Source: Frigidibacter oleivorans
GTDB taxonomy: Bacteria; Pseudomonadota; Alphaproteobacteria; Rhodobacterales; Rhodobacteraceae
Direction of reading: 5' to 3'
Assembly: GCF_003993775.1 (NCBI RefSeq)
Contig: NZ_RJRZ01000004.1
Span: forward strand, 124,001 to 188,000
Length of the DNA: 64,000 bases
The position numbers and the translations under genes were made by a program. Shown here piece after piece: positions 1 to 8,599 of the stretch; within the stretch, counting starts at the first letter, position 1, and the number at the start of each line of letters is the position of its first letter. The notes under the pieces are model-generated. The model did not search any database and was not told where the DNA came from. It saw only the letters and a list, made by a program, of their open reading frames with translations.

Positions 1-438
1 GTCCACCTGCTGCGGACAGATGAAATGGATATGCGCGTCCATCCCGCCCGCGGTCAGGATCCGGCCCTCGCCGGCGATGGCCTCGGTCCCCGGCCCCACG
101 ACGATGTCGACGCCGGGCTGGGTGTCGGGATTGCCGGCCTTGCCGATCCGGTGGATGCGCCCGTCGCGCAGGCCCACATCGGCCTTGTAGATGCCGCTAT
201 GGTCCAGGATCAGCGCATTGGTGATGACCGTATCGACCGCGCCCTCGGCCCGCGTCGCCTGGCTCTGGCCCATGCCGTCACGGATGACCTTGCCGCCGCC
301 GAACTTCACCTCCTCGCCATAGGTGGTCAGGTCGCGCTCGACCTCGACGATCAGGTCGGTATCGCCGAGCCGCAGCCGGTCGCCGGTGGTGGGGCCATAC
401 ATGTCGGCATAGGTGGCGCGGGAAAGGCGGACGGGCAT
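1..438 (-). CDS. ureC: Urease alpha subunit UreC, N-terminal part
   Basis: Catalytic nickel subunit of urease, which hydrolyses urea to ammonia and carbamate in the cytoplasm. Only the first 146 residues lie in the window; the gene continues past the left edge. The N-terminus begins [20 protein letters not shown] and the visible end contains [14 protein letters not shown], whose HIH residues are the first two nickel ligands of the family. The start is the ATG at 438, which matches the family N-terminus. It is separated from ureB by about 2.7 kb holding four unrelated genes, one of them on the other strand. It therefore probably needs its own promoter in 439-641, although I could not identify one. 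Family assignment is very secure. Confidence 0.97.
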   Translation of the reverse strand, partial: MPVRLSRATYADMYGPTTGDRLRLGDTDLIVEVERDLTTYGEEVKFGGGKVIRDGMGQSQATRAEGAVDTVITNALILDHSGIYKADVGLRDGRIHRIGKAGNPDTQPGVDIVVGPGTEAIAGEGRILTAGGMDAHIHFICPQQVD

Positions 439-608
439 TCGGACACTCCGGCTGATCGGTGCGGCTGGTCGCTGCCTTCCGGGTGTCGCCCGCGCGTCGG
501 GGCGAAGTCAAATGCGGGCCGTCCCGGGCGGGGCCGGGGCCGCCCGCGCGTTTCGCCGCTGCCGGTTTAGGTGGCAGATCGCCCGATCCGCGATCAACCG
601 GCAGGCAG

Positions 609-634
609 CCCCGCCCCCTGCTGCGGGGGCGGGG
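609..634 (-). terminator. GC-rich stem-loop after the phasin-like gene
   Basis: A perfect 10-bp inverted repeat, CCCCGCCCCC and GGGGGCGGGG with a 6-nt loop, lies just past the stop of the gene at 642-986. There is no T-tract, so it may be an imperfect terminator or only an RNA-stabilising hairpin. Confidence 0.4.
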
Positions 635-641
635 CCGGGGG

Positions 642-986
642 TCAGAACGAGCGCTTGTCGCCCGCCGGGCGGGTGCCGGGCGCGGGCAGGCCCGAGGACA
701 TGCCCGACGACAGGGCCGACACCGCGTCGACCGTCGCGCCGGCCGTTTCCTGCGCCGCATCGGCGGCATTGCGGCTGACCTGCGCCGCCGTGTCCGCGGT
801 GGCGTCGGCCGCGTCGCGCATCGCCGACGCGCCCTGCTCCGCAGCCTCGGTCATCGTGTCGCCCTGCGCGCGGGCGGTGGCGCCGGCCATGGCGTTGAGC
901 ATGTCGATCTGCGACCGCAGCATCTGCTGCCACATATCGAAGGCCTGCTGCCAGAAGGCGAAGGGGGTGGTGAGGTAGCCATACAT
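642..986 (-). CDS. Small phasin-like helical protein
   Basis: Predicted 114-residue protein of unknown function. The first third is aromatic, Gln- and Met-rich (FAFWQQAFDMWQQMLRSQ). The remainder is Ala/Thr-rich with repeated ATADTAAQ-like heptads, as expected for a long amphipathic helix. This composition resembles phasins, the coat proteins of polyhydroxyalkanoate granules, but no diagnostic motif is seen, so the assignment is only a likeness. The start at 986 is supported by GGAGA about 6 nt upstream. It lies between ureC and a divergent cytochrome c gene, inside the interrupted urease cluster. Confidence 0.7.
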   Translation of the reverse strand: MYGYLTTPFAFWQQAFDMWQQMLRSQIDMLNAMAGATARAQGDTMTEAAEQGASAMRDAADATADTAAQVSRNAADAAQETAGATVDAVSALSSGMSSGLPAPGTRPAGDKRSF

Positions 987-1365
987 GTGCGTTCTCCGCT
1001 GGTTGCCGTGACGGGTCCGGTCCGGGCCGGGGCTGAACCGGGACCGGGGACATCTGCAGGTTCCGCGGGACCGCGCCGTCGGGACCGGACCCGGCCGCTG
1101 CAGCCCTGCAGGACTCAAAGTGCTGCGCCGCCGCGAAGTTCCGCCGCGCCCGCAACATCCGCGTGACCGGCCCGGGGCTGCGCCGCCGCTGCGACATATT
1201 GACACGCAACTGCCGCTGTGGCATCGCACGGTCCGCGATGCGGCGGATCGAACGGCCGTCGCGGCGCAGCCCCTATTTGAAGACCGAATTGATAAACCGA
1301 CGCGCCCGGTGCCGCGCGCGCCATTTCCAGCACGCGCCCGTCCGGCGCCCATGCCAGAGACCGTC
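987..1365. other. Divergent intergenic region, 379 bp
   Basis: This gap separates the minus-strand phasin-like gene from the plus-strand cytochrome c gene and must hold both promoters. A TTGACA hexamer occurs at 1199-1204 but has no good -10 partner at the usual spacing. I see no convincing ORF, RNA or repeat in it. Confidence 0.6.
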
Positions 1366-2217
1366 ATGACCCGTCCCTTCCCGGTGGCCCCGATCGCCGC
1401 CCTCCTGCTGTTTGCGATGTCCCCCGCCCTGCAGGCCGAACCGTCGCTGGAACGCGGCGAATATCTCGTCCGCGGCCCCGCCGGCTGCGGCAATTGCCAC
1501 ACGCCTCTCGGCCCAGAAGGCCCGGTGCCCGGCATGGAACTCGCCGGCCGGCTGGTCGAGCAGAGCGCGATGATGACCGCCTATGCCCCGAACCTGACGC
1601 CCGCCGGCGCCGCGGCGCAGTGGAGCGATGCCGAACTGGCCCGCGCCATCCGCGAGGGCCTGCGCCCGGACGGCAGCGTGATCGGCCCGCCGATGCCCTT
1701 CAGCCTGTATCGCGGGCTTGGCGACGACGATCTCGCCTCGATCGTGATGTTCCTGCGCACGCTGGCGCCGGTGGAAAACCAGACGCCGCCTTCGGAATAC
1801 AGCTTCCCGCTGCCGCCCGCCTACGGCCCGCCGGTGGACAGCGTGACGCCTCCGCCCGCCGGCCCCACCGCCGAATACGGCGCCTATCTGGCCGGTCCGG
1901 TGATGCATTGCATGGAATGCCACACGCCGATGGGTCCGCAGGGGCCGATGCTGGCCACCGACCTCGGCCGCGGGGGCTTTGCCTTCCACGGTCCCTGGGG
2001 CACCTCGGTCGCGGCCAACCTGACGCCGCATCCGACCGATGGCATCGGCCGCTACAGCGACGCGGAGCTGAAGGCGATGATCGTCGAGGGCCGGCGTCCC
2101 GACGGGTCGCCGATGCTGCCGCCGATGCCCTATGGCTATCTGGCGGCGATGACGCCCGAGGATCTGGAGGCGGTGGTCCTGTATCTGCGCAGCCTGCCGC
2201 CCCTGCCCTCGCCGTAA
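1366..2217 (+). CDS. Exported dihaem cytochrome c
   Basis: Predicted 283-residue periplasmic electron carrier with two class I cytochrome c domains. A signal peptide occupies about residues 1-24 (hydrophobic AALLLFAM, cleavage near LQA-EP). The haem-binding motifs are CGNCH at 41-45 and CMECH at 182-186. Each is followed about 65 residues later by a PPMP motif likely to supply the axial Met. The duplicated layout resembles the cytochrome subunits of membrane-bound dehydrogenases, but no dehydrogenase is nearby, so the electron donor is unknown. The start at 1366 has AGAGA upstream; the in-frame ATG at 1351 has no SD. The gene sits on the opposite strand inside the urease cluster. Confidence 0.88.
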   Translation: MTRPFPVAPIAALLLFAMSPALQAEPSLERGEYLVRGPAGCGNCHTPLGPEGPVPGMELAGRLVEQSAMMTAYAPNLTPAGAAAQWSDAELARAIREGLRPDGSVIGPPMPFSLYRGLGDDDLASIVMFLRTLAPVENQTPPSEYSFPLPPAYGPPVDSVTPPPAGPTAEYGAYLAGPVMHCMECHTPMGPQGPMLATDLGRGGFAFHGPWGTSVAANLTPHPTDGIGRYSDAELKAMIVEGRRPDGSPMLPPMPYGYLAAMTPEDLEAVVLYLRSLPPLPSP

Positions 2218-2235
2218 GGCCAGGCCGACGGCGCC

Positions 2236-2586
2236 TCAGGCCGAGGCGCCGTCATAGGCGACGGGCGACAGCGTCCGCGCGTCCACCCCGTCGAGGCAGT
2301 TGACATTGACCGCCACCATCGGCGTGCCGTCCGGCCCGTCGGCGAAGGAAAAGCTCTGGATGCCGCAGGTGGCGCAGAAGCGGTGCGCGATCCTGTGGCT
2401 GTTGAAGCGGAAGTCGCTGAGCGCCTCTTCCCCCTCGATCAGGGTAAAGACGGTGCGGGGCGCGAAGGCCAGCACCGCCCCCAGCCTGCGGCAGCGCGAA
2501 CAGTTGCAGGTGATCGTCTGCGACAGGTCGCAATCCACCTCGAAGCGGACGGCGCCGCACTGGCAGCTTCCGATGTAATGGGTCAT
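2236..2586 (-). CDS. GFA/CENP-V family zinc protein
   Basis: A 116-residue protein of the glutathione-dependent formaldehyde-activating (GFA) superfamily. The zinc-binding cysteines are visible: CQC at 8-10, CNCSRC at 27-32 and CATC at 71-74, with the family stretch GAVRFEV after the first pair. The length is normal for single-domain members. Family members are often annotated as formaldehyde-activating enzymes, but that activity is doubtful for many of them, so the substrate is left open. It ends 18 nt from the convergent cytochrome c gene. Confidence 0.88.
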   Translation of the reverse strand: MTHYIGSCQCGAVRFEVDCDLSQTITCNCSRCRRLGAVLAFAPRTVFTLIEGEEALSDFRFNSHRIAHRFCATCGIQSFSFADGPDGTPMVAVNVNCLDGVDARTLSPVAYDGASA

Positions 2587-2634
2587 CGCGGTCTCCGGCC
2601 CCGGGAACGGCCCCTGCGGCCGCGCGATGCCAGC

Positions 2635-2955
2635 CTAGCCGCAGATGCCGGGCGGGCCAAGCCGCGCCAGACGCCGCATGTTCGATCCGGTCTTGCGGCC
2701 CACCGGGCGCAGCGCGGCGCGCACCACCGCCTCGGTGCCGCCGCCGCCCATCGCCGCGCGGCTGGCCGCGAACCATGCCGCCGCCGCCGCCTCGGGCTTC
2801 TCGCGGATCATGCGCGCCACCTCCTGCGGGCGCGTCGCCCACATGCCCATCATCCCGAGCGTGCGCATGGTGATGACGGCCTGTGCCTCCATCCCGATGC
2901 GCCACAGTTCGAGGCCCACGTAATAGGGGGTGAAGAAGTTGTGTCCGCGTGCCAT
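2635..2955 (-). CDS. Hypothetical helical protein, 106 aa
   Basis: Unrecognised protein starting MARGHNFFTPYYVGLELW, followed by a Met/Ala-rich helical stretch (AQAVITMRTLGMMGMW) and a basic C-terminus. There are no catalytic motifs, signal peptide or clear membrane span. The style resembles the small phasin-like protein at 642-986, and both sit in the same interrupted urease interval, so a granule- or membrane-surface role is possible but unproven. An upstream frame extension of 43 residues is Cys/Arg-rich and looks non-coding, so the ATG at 2955 is preferred. Confidence 0.65.
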   Translation of the reverse strand: MARGHNFFTPYYVGLELWRIGMEAQAVITMRTLGMMGMWATRPQEVARMIREKPEAAAAAWFAASRAAMGGGGTEAVVRAALRPVGRKTGSNMRRLARLGPPGICG

Positions 2956-3130
2956 GCCCGCCTCCGCTGTTGCGGGACCACAACGCCCGCCGCCCCCCCG
3001 CAGGTCCGTCACCGACCCGCGATTTCTGCAGTTGCAACATTTCATGCTGCACTGCGGCACGTCAACGGCGCTGCAACGCGGCATAACGTCGCCGGGCGCC
3101 CTTGCGGAGTGTGCGGGCGGGCACGGGCGG

Positions 3131-3436
3131 CTACAGCGCGCCCATCACCTTGCCGTTGAACCCGGTCACCACCCGCGCCCCGCGATAGGGCACCAGCTGC
3201 ACCTCGCGGGTCTGGCCGGGCTCGAACCGCACCGCCGTGCCCGCGGGGATGTCCAGCCGGTGCCCCCGCGCCGCGTCGCGGTCGAAATCGAGCCCCGCAT
3301 TGGTTTCGGCGAAGTGATAGTGGCTGCCCACCTGGATCGGCCGATCGCCGGTATTGGCCACCATCAGCCGCAGCGCCGGCAGGCCCGCGTTCAGTTCGAT
3401 CTCGCCCGCGGCGGGAATGACCTCTCCGGGGATCAT
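3131..3436 (-). CDS. ureB: Urease beta subunit UreB
   Basis: A 101-residue structural subunit that packs with UreA and UreC in the urease heterotrimer. It starts [18 protein letters not shown] and contains the family signatures [35 protein letters not shown] and a C-terminal GFNGKVMG. The length is typical of free-standing UreB. The start lies 1 nt after the ureJ stop, indicating co-transcription and probably translational coupling with ureJ. It is the last urease gene before the four-gene interruption. Confidence 0.97.
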   Translation of the reverse strand: MIPGEVIPAAGEIELNAGLPALRLMVANTGDRPIQVGSHYHFAETNAGLDFDRDAARGHRLDIPAGTAVRFEPGQTREVQLVPYRGARVVTGFNGKVMGAL

Positions 3437-3437
3437 C

Positions 3438-4022
3438 TCAGCCCCCGAAGCCCAGCCACAGGCCCGCCGCCGCCGCGGCCGAGCCGAGCCCGCGCACCGC
3501 CCGCGACGATGCCGCCCGCGCCAGCACGACGCCCAGCCCGATCCCGGCCAGATGCAGCGCCAGCGTCGCCAGCGCGAACCCCGCCGCATAGGCGACCAGC
3601 CCCGAGGCCGGTCCCTCGGCCCCGTGCGCGTGCCCGTGCGCCAGCCCGAACAGCGCCAGTAGCGCCAGCGCCCCCGGCATCGGCAGCCGCACCGCCAGCG
3701 CCACCAGCGCGCCGAGGATGACGATCGAGGCGAGGATCATCGGCTCCACCGCCGGAAGCGGCATCCCCGCCAGCCCGAGCGCCCCGCCCGCCAGCATCGC
3801 GCCGACGAAGGCCGCCGGCATCGCCCACAGCGACCGCCCGCCCGCCTGTGCGGCCCACAGGCCCACGGCGACCATCGCCAGCACGTGATCCAGCCCGCCC
3901 AGCGGATGCAGCGCCCCGGTCATGAACCGGCCGGCCTCGTGCCCCGTATGGGCCAGCGCCGCCCCGGGGATCGCGGCCAGAACCGGCGCCGCGGCGGTCA
4001 GCATGGCAAGCTGTCGTCTCAT
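3438..4022 (-). CDS. ureJ: HupE/UreJ family nickel transporter
   Basis: Predicted 194-residue inner-membrane protein, probably a secondary nickel transporter supplying urease. There is an N-terminal signal-like hydrophobic segment, then HTGHEAGRF and the HupE signature [17 protein letters not shown] second His cluster, GLAHGHAHG, sits in a later membrane segment, with six or so hydrophobic spans overall. The His residues are the likely metal ligands. The start at 4022 is preceded by GAGGGA. It lies between ureA and ureB, the standard position of ureJ in alphaproteobacterial urease operons. Confidence 0.93.
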   Translation of the reverse strand: MRRQLAMLTAAAPVLAAIPGAALAHTGHEAGRFMTGALHPLGGLDHVLAMVAVGLWAAQAGGRSLWAMPAAFVGAMLAGGALGLAGMPLPAVEPMILASIVILGALVALAVRLPMPGALALLALFGLAHGHAHGAEGPASGLVAYAAGFALATLALHLAGIGLGVVLARAASSRAVRGLGSAAAAAGLWLGFGG

Positions 4023-4054
4023 CTTGTCCCTCGTTCTTCTGTATCGGTCTTCGG

Positions 4055-4357
4055 TCAGCGGATCGGGTGGTGCACGGTCACCAGCTTCGTGCCGTCGGGA
4101 AAGGTCGCCTCGACCTGCACCTCGGGGATCATCTCGGCGATGCCCTCCATGCACTGGCCGACGGTCACGACCTGCGCGCCCGCCTCCATCAGGTCGGCGA
4201 CGCTGCGCCCGTCGCGCGCGCCTTCCACCACGAAATCGGTGATCAGCGCGATCGCCTCGGGGTGGTTCAGCTTCACCCCCCGCGCCAGCCGGTTGCGCGC
4301 CACCATCGCGGCCAGGCTGACCAGCAGCTTGTCCTTCTCGCGCGGGGTCAGGTTCAT
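4055..4357 (-). CDS. ureA: Urease gamma subunit UreA
   Basis: A 100-residue small urease subunit. The start [20 protein letters not shown], the [21 protein letters not shown] segment and the end [15 protein letters not shown] are diagnostic. Length matches the family. The gene follows ureD by 10 nt and precedes ureJ by 32 nt in the same operon. The product assembles with UreB and UreC; it contributes no nickel ligand. Confidence 0.98.
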   Translation of the reverse strand: MNLTPREKDKLLVSLAAMVARNRLARGVKLNHPEAIALITDFVVEGARDGRSVADLMEAGAQVVTVGQCMEGIAEMIPEVQVEATFPDGTKLVTVHHPIR

Positions 4358-4367
4358 TCAAGTCCTC

Positions 4368-5255
4368 TCAGATCTGCCAGACACGGGGCAGCGCCGCACC
4401 GCCCCGCAGGATGTGAAGCGCCCGCGCCACCGCCCGCCGCAAGGGCAGCCCGCCCGCGGCGCGGATCCGGACGAGGCAGCGCCCGTCCCAGCCCGACACC
4501 GCGGCCTCGGCCGCCTCGATCCCGGCCAGCGCCGCGCGCAGCGGCCCGGCGGCATCCTCGGCGCCGTCGGCCACCAGCGCAAGCGTCGCCACCGCCCGCG
4601 CGCCCCCCAGCAGTGCCAGCCGCGACACCCGCGCCGCACCCGGCGGCGACAGGCAGGCCGAGGTCAGCGCGAAGGGGTCGATCAGCACCGGCTCCGACCC
4701 GCGCCAGACCTCGCGCCGGTCGGACAGGGCCAGCCGGGCCACCGCCTCGCCCATCGCGGCGCGGCCCAGCACCAGCATCTCGGCCAGCACCAGCCGCGCG
4801 CCGGGGGCCAGGTCCGCCCGCGTGCGCCGCGACAGCGCCGCCGCGTCATAGAGGATGGTCTCCTGCGGCAGCCAGTCGGCCCGCGCCCCCGGCCCCAGCC
4901 GCAGCCGCACCTCCAGCGCCGCCCGGCCCGCCCCGGCGGCATAGGCCCTTTCGGCGGTTTGCGTCGTCGCCGTCGCCGCCGTCCCCGCGCCCAGATCGAG
5001 CGCATAGCTCAGCCGGTCGCCGCCCGTCAGCCCGCCGGCGGTGTTGAGGAACACGACTTCCGGCACCGGGCCGTGGATGCGGGGCAGGAAGGCCTTCGCC
5101 GCCCCCGCCTGCGCCAGCCGCGCCAGCGCCGTGCCGCCCCGGCGCTGGTCGAGCGCCACCAGCGCCTCGCCCCGCGCGCGCTGCATGGGCGGGGCCGGGG
5201 CGGGCGCGGCTCCGGGCTGGTCCATCGGCGGCAGGGGCTTCGACGTGTCGAACAT
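4368..5255 (-). CDS. ureD: Urease accessory protein UreD
   Basis: A 295-residue chaperone that works with UreF and UreG to insert nickel into apo-urease. The family pattern VFLNTAGGLTGGDRLSYALDL is at about residues 69-89, followed by TQTAERAY and WLPQETILYD. It is the first gene of the operon, and its upstream gap to pyrC (5256-5444) must hold the urease promoter. ureE, ureF and ureG are not in the window and presumably lie beyond ureC. Confidence 0.96.
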   Translation of the reverse strand: MFDTSKPLPPMDQPGAAPAPAPPMQRARGEALVALDQRRGGTALARLAQAGAAKAFLPRIHGPVPEVVFLNTAGGLTGGDRLSYALDLGAGTAATATTQTAERAYAAGAGRAALEVRLRLGPGARADWLPQETILYDAAALSRRTRADLAPGARLVLAEMLVLGRAAMGEAVARLALSDRREVWRGSEPVLIDPFALTSACLSPPGAARVSRLALLGGARAVATLALVADGAEDAAGPLRAALAGIEAAEAAVSGWDGRCLVRIRAAGGLPLRRAVARALHILRGGAALPRVWQI

Positions 5256-5444
5256 GGGCCGAGGCTAGGCGAGCCGGCCCCGCCGCACCATCCCGCCGCC
5301 GGAGGGCGCGGGCGCCACGGCCATCGCCGCCCCTGAACCGACGCGCGACTGCGCGGAACCGCGGCAGACCCGCCCAAAGAACAGGCAGAACGGCAACGCG
5401 CAAACCGGTGGAAACGGGCCCGGCGCTGATGTAGGCCAAGACCC

Positions 5445-6521
5445 ATGACCAGCCTTGCCCCCAGCCCCGCCGCGAACCTCACCGCCAGCCTCACCCTGCG
5501 CCGCCCCGACGACTGGCACCTGCATCTGCGCGATGGCGCGATGCTGGCCGCGGTGCTGCCCGAAACCGCGCGCCATTTCGCCCGGGCGATCATCATGCCG
5601 AACCTCGTGCCGCCGGTGGCCACGGGGGCCGAGGCCGCGGCCTATCGCGACCGCATCCTCGCGGCCCTGCCCGAGGGCATGGCGTTCGAGCCGCTGATGA
5701 CGCTCTACCTGACCGAGACGACCGATCCCGCCGATGTCCGGGCGGCGGCGGCCAGCGGGCTCGTCAAGGCGGTGAAGCTCTATCCCGCCGGGGCCACCAC
5801 CAACAGCCATGGCGGGGTGCGCGACCTCGACAAGGTCCGCGCCGTGCTGGAGACGATGGCCGAGATCGCCCTGCCTCTGTGCGTGCATGGCGAGGTGACG
5901 ACGCCCGAGGTGGACATCTTCGACCGCGAGGCGGTGTTCATCGACACGGTGCTGGACCCGCTGCGCCGCGCGACGCCGGGGCTGCGGGTGGTGATGGAAC
6001 ATGTCACCACGACCCAGGGCGTCGCCTATGCCCGTGCGGGCGGCCCCGATCTGGCCGCGACCATCACCACCCATCACCTGATCCTGAACCGCAACCACCT
6101 GCTGGTGGGCGGCATCCGGCCGCATTACTACTGCCTGCCCGTCGCCAAGCGCGAGGAGCACCGGCTGGCCCTGCGCGCCGCCGCCACCTCGGGCGAGGGG
6201 CGGTTCTTCCTCGGCACCGATTCCGCCCCGCATCCGGACCGGCTGAAGGAGCATCCCTGCGGCTGCGCCGGCTGCTTCACCGCCACCAACACCCTGAGCC
6301 TGCTCGCCCACGTGTTCGAGGAGGAGGGCGCGCTCGACCGGCTGGAGGCCTTCGCCAGCCTGAACGGCCCCGCCTTCTACCGCCTGCCCGCGAACGAGGA
6401 CCGGATCGTGCTGGAACGGCGCGCCGCGCCCGTGACCTTCCCGGCAAAGATCGCCGCGGGCGACGAATGGGTAACGGTCTTCGACCCGGGCTTCCCTGTG
6501 CATTGGGCGGTGGCAGGCTGA
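5445..6521 (+). CDS. pyrC: Dihydroorotase (class II)
   Basis: A 358-residue zinc amidohydrolase catalysing ring closure of carbamoyl-aspartate to dihydroorotate in pyrimidine synthesis. Metal ligands are visible as HLH at residues 25-27 and the carbamylated Lys111 in [12 protein letters not shown], with further His residues in CVHGEV and MEHVTT and the catalytic Asp in GTDSAPH. Length and motifs match the E. coli PyrC type, which is active without a PyrB partner. It is divergent from ureD and its TGA directly abuts the stop of the convergent gene at 6522. pyrE follows about 0.9 kb downstream. Confidence 0.97.
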   Translation: MTSLAPSPAANLTASLTLRRPDDWHLHLRDGAMLAAVLPETARHFARAIIMPNLVPPVATGAEAAAYRDRILAALPEGMAFEPLMTLYLTETTDPADVRAAAASGLVKAVKLYPAGATTNSHGGVRDLDKVRAVLETMAEIALPLCVHGEVTTPEVDIFDREAVFIDTVLDPLRRATPGLRVVMEHVTTTQGVAYARAGGPDLAATITTHHLILNRNHLLVGGIRPHYYCLPVAKREEHRLALRAAATSGEGRFFLGTDSAPHPDRLKEHPCGCAGCFTATNTLSLLAHVFEEEGALDRLEAFASLNGPAFYRLPANEDRIVLERRAAPVTFPAKIAAGDEWVTVFDPGFPVHWAVAG

Positions 6522-7274
6522 TCAGCGGATCGTCGCCGCGATCCGCATGGCGAAGGCCACGTTGTCGCGCGCCTGCCGGGCCTGACGCAGGTAAAAGCCG
6601 TCCTTGCCGTTCATCCGCCGCGCCGGGGCCAGCAGCCGGGTCCGGGTCTCGCCCCGCCCCGGCAGGCCGATCTGGAACAGCGTCTCCGCGGGCAGGAGCG
6701 TGCCCTTCCCGTCATCCTCGCTGACCTGCACCATGATCCAGCGCGACCGGCCGCCGCGATCGGCCAGCAGGAACACCCAGGTATAGGGCTGGTCCTGCCG
6801 GTCGCGGCCGCGCAGCACGATCCGCCGCCACGGCCCGTCGGCCAGCGTCACGGTGTCGATGACGGGCTGGCCCGACAGGCGGAAGCGGCCGGCGAGACCT
6901 TTCACCAGCCCGGCCCCGAACCGGTCCAGATAGACGGAGACGTCCTTCTTCGGCTGCACCTCGCTGCTGCAGTTCACCGTCAGCGAGGCGATGGGCTGCA
7001 CGGTGGCGGGGTTCAGCGGATGCCTGTCCCAGCGGGCCGAGGCCTGCTCGCCGAAGCGCAGGTCGAAATCCGCGGTCCGGCCCGGCCTGCCCTCGGTCTG
7101 CTGCCAGACCGGATCGATCCCCATGGCAAAGCCGCAGGCGGGCAGCGTCACCAGCCGCGGCGCCCAGGGGATGCCACCGGGATCGTAGGGCGGCAGGTCC
7201 TGCACCGGCTGCGCCGCGCCCGGCCCGGCCAGCGCCAGCACCATCAGGCCCAGAATTCCGATCAGTCGGCGCAT
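6522..7274 (-). CDS. Exported protein of unknown function
   Basis: A 250-residue protein with a clear signal peptide ([22 protein letters not shown], cleavage near AAQ). The mature part contains one Cys near residue 48 and a second in TVNCSSE, which could form a disulphide. There is a beta-rich central region and a C-terminus rich in Arg and Gln. I do not recognise a family. The start at 7274 gives a standard signal peptide; the 17-residue upstream extension is Arg-rich and unlikely. It lies between pyrC and pyrE, convergent with the first and divergent from the second. Confidence 0.8.
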   Translation of the reverse strand: MRRLIGILGLMVLALAGPGAAQPVQDLPPYDPGGIPWAPRLVTLPACGFAMGIDPVWQQTEGRPGRTADFDLRFGEQASARWDRHPLNPATVQPIASLTVNCSSEVQPKKDVSVYLDRFGAGLVKGLAGRFRLSGQPVIDTVTLADGPWRRIVLRGRDRQDQPYTWVFLLADRGGRSRWIMVQVSEDDGKGTLLPAETLFQIGLPGRGETRTRLLAPARRMNGKDGFYLRQARQARDNVAFAMRIAATIR

Positions 7275-7445
7275 CGGCAATCTCTCGCGGCTTCCCCTGC
7301 GGCAGGGTATGCTGCCGCGCGGCATCCGACCAGCCTCAATGTCCCGCGCAGCGGCACCCTTTCCTTCCGGGGTCCATCTGGTCTAATCGGGCGCGATCCC
7401 GCACCAGCCTCGCCGCCGCGACGCCCCCATTCGCAAGGAGCCCCG

Positions 7446-8123
7446 ATGATCCCCACCAGCCATCCCCCGAAGGACGAGATCGCCCGGCTGACCGCCCGGA
7501 TGCTGCTGGAGATCCGGGCCGTGCATTTCAACGCTGCCGAGCCCTTCACGCTCGCCTCGGGCCTGCCCTCGCCCACCTATATCGACTGCCGCAAGCTGAT
7601 CAGCTATCCGCGCATCCGCGCCACGCTGATGGATTTCCTCGCGGTCACGGTGCTGCGCGAGGCGGGCTTCGAGGCCTTCGACAATATCGCCGGCGGCGAG
7701 ACGGCGGGCATCCCCTTTGCGGCGATGGTGGCCGAACGGCTGGCCCTGCCGATGACCTATGTCCGCAAGAAGCCCAAGGGCTATGGCCGCAATGCCCGGA
7801 TCGAGGGCGCGATGACCGAGGGCCAGCGCGTGCTGCTGGTCGAGGATCTGACCACCGATGGCGGCTCGAAGCTGAGCTTCGTCGACGCGATCCGCGAGAC
7901 CGGCGCCACCTGCGGCCATACCGCGGTGATCTTCTACTACGGCATCTTCCCCGACACCGAGGCGCGGCTTGGCGCGCATGGGGTGAAGCTGCACCACCTC
8001 TGCACCTGGTGGGACGTGCTGGCCGAGGCGCGGGCGCAGGGCGCCTTCGATGCGGCGACGCTGGCCGAGGTCGAGGCCTTCCTCACCGCCCCGCGCGACT
8101 GGCAGGCGGCGCGGCAGGGCTGA
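7446..8123 (+). CDS. pyrE: Orotate phosphoribosyltransferase
   Basis: A 225-residue enzyme transferring phosphoribosyl from PRPP to orotate to give OMP. The PRPP-binding motif [14 protein letters not shown] is present, together with the catalytic-loop region [17 protein letters not shown] and the orotate-binding N-terminal segment [13 protein letters not shown]. The start at 7446 has AAGGAG 5 nt upstream. It completes, with pyrC, two steps of the pyrimidine pathway in this window. Confidence 0.96.
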   Translation: MIPTSHPPKDEIARLTARMLLEIRAVHFNAAEPFTLASGLPSPTYIDCRKLISYPRIRATLMDFLAVTVLREAGFEAFDNIAGGETAGIPFAAMVAERLALPMTYVRKKPKGYGRNARIEGAMTEGQRVLLVEDLTTDGGSKLSFVDAIRETGATCGHTAVIFYYGIFPDTEARLGAHGVKLHHLCTWWDVLAEARAQGAFDAATLAEVEAFLTAPRDWQAARQG

Positions 8124-8599
8124 GCCGATCGGCGGAGCCTTGCGCGCGGCGGACCTATTCCGCCGACGGCGCGCCCCGGCTGTGGGCAAGGCTGTGGATG
8201 ACTTCGGCGACGCTGTGGGAAAGCCCGGACCGGCGAATCCGCGCGGCGGCGGGCGCGATGCGCCGCACCACAAGATGTGGTAGGCTGTCCGCGACAGCGC
8301 GGGAATCCACAGGATATCCACAGCCTCGGGGCCGGGTTTCCCCCGGAACCATACCCTCTTTCCCTGCGGCCGGTTCGGCGTCAGGAACAGCGGACGGGCC
8401 GCAGGCGGGAATGACGGCGCGGGGACAGACAAGAGGAAGGCGGGACGGATCCGGCATATGACCGGGTCCGCGGGGATACGGGCAAGACCCCGGGGGTGTG
8501 CGAAGGCGGGTGCGGGCCGGCAGGGTCCGGTCCCCCGTCCCGCCGCCCCCGGTGCGCCACCCCCGGATGCCCGTCCGAAGGCAAGAGGGCAAGGCAGGC
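8124..8599. other. Intergenic region upstream of dnaB, 476 bp
   Basis: No credible gene was found here. The 5' half holds several TGTGG-type motifs resembling DnaA boxes (annotated separately). The 3' half is GC-rich and probably holds the dnaB promoter, which I cannot place. Confidence 0.6.
8181..8322. promoter_or_regulatory. Cluster of DnaA-box-like motifs
   Basis: Six motifs related to TTATCCACA or its complement occur in 142 bp. They are TGTGGGCAA (8181), TGTGGATGA (8193), TGTGGGAAA (8214), TGTGGTAGG (8276), GAATCCACA (8303) and ATATCCACA (8314). The second and last differ from the consensus by one base; the others are weaker. The first four point one way and the last two the other. The position upstream of the helicase gene dnaB suggests DnaA-linked control, but this is inference. 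No AT-rich unwinding element is visible. Confidence 0.35.

Noticed and set aside
1199-1227. Promoter with TTGACA in the divergent gap before the cytochrome c gene
   Set aside because: The -10 position reads GCATCG, far from TATAAT, and the hexamer alone is not enough.
8124-8599. Chromosomal origin of replication upstream of dnaB
   Set aside because: There is no AT-rich unwinding region and no origin-linked genes (dnaA, parAB, gidA, hemE) nearby; the DnaA-like motifs are mostly weak.
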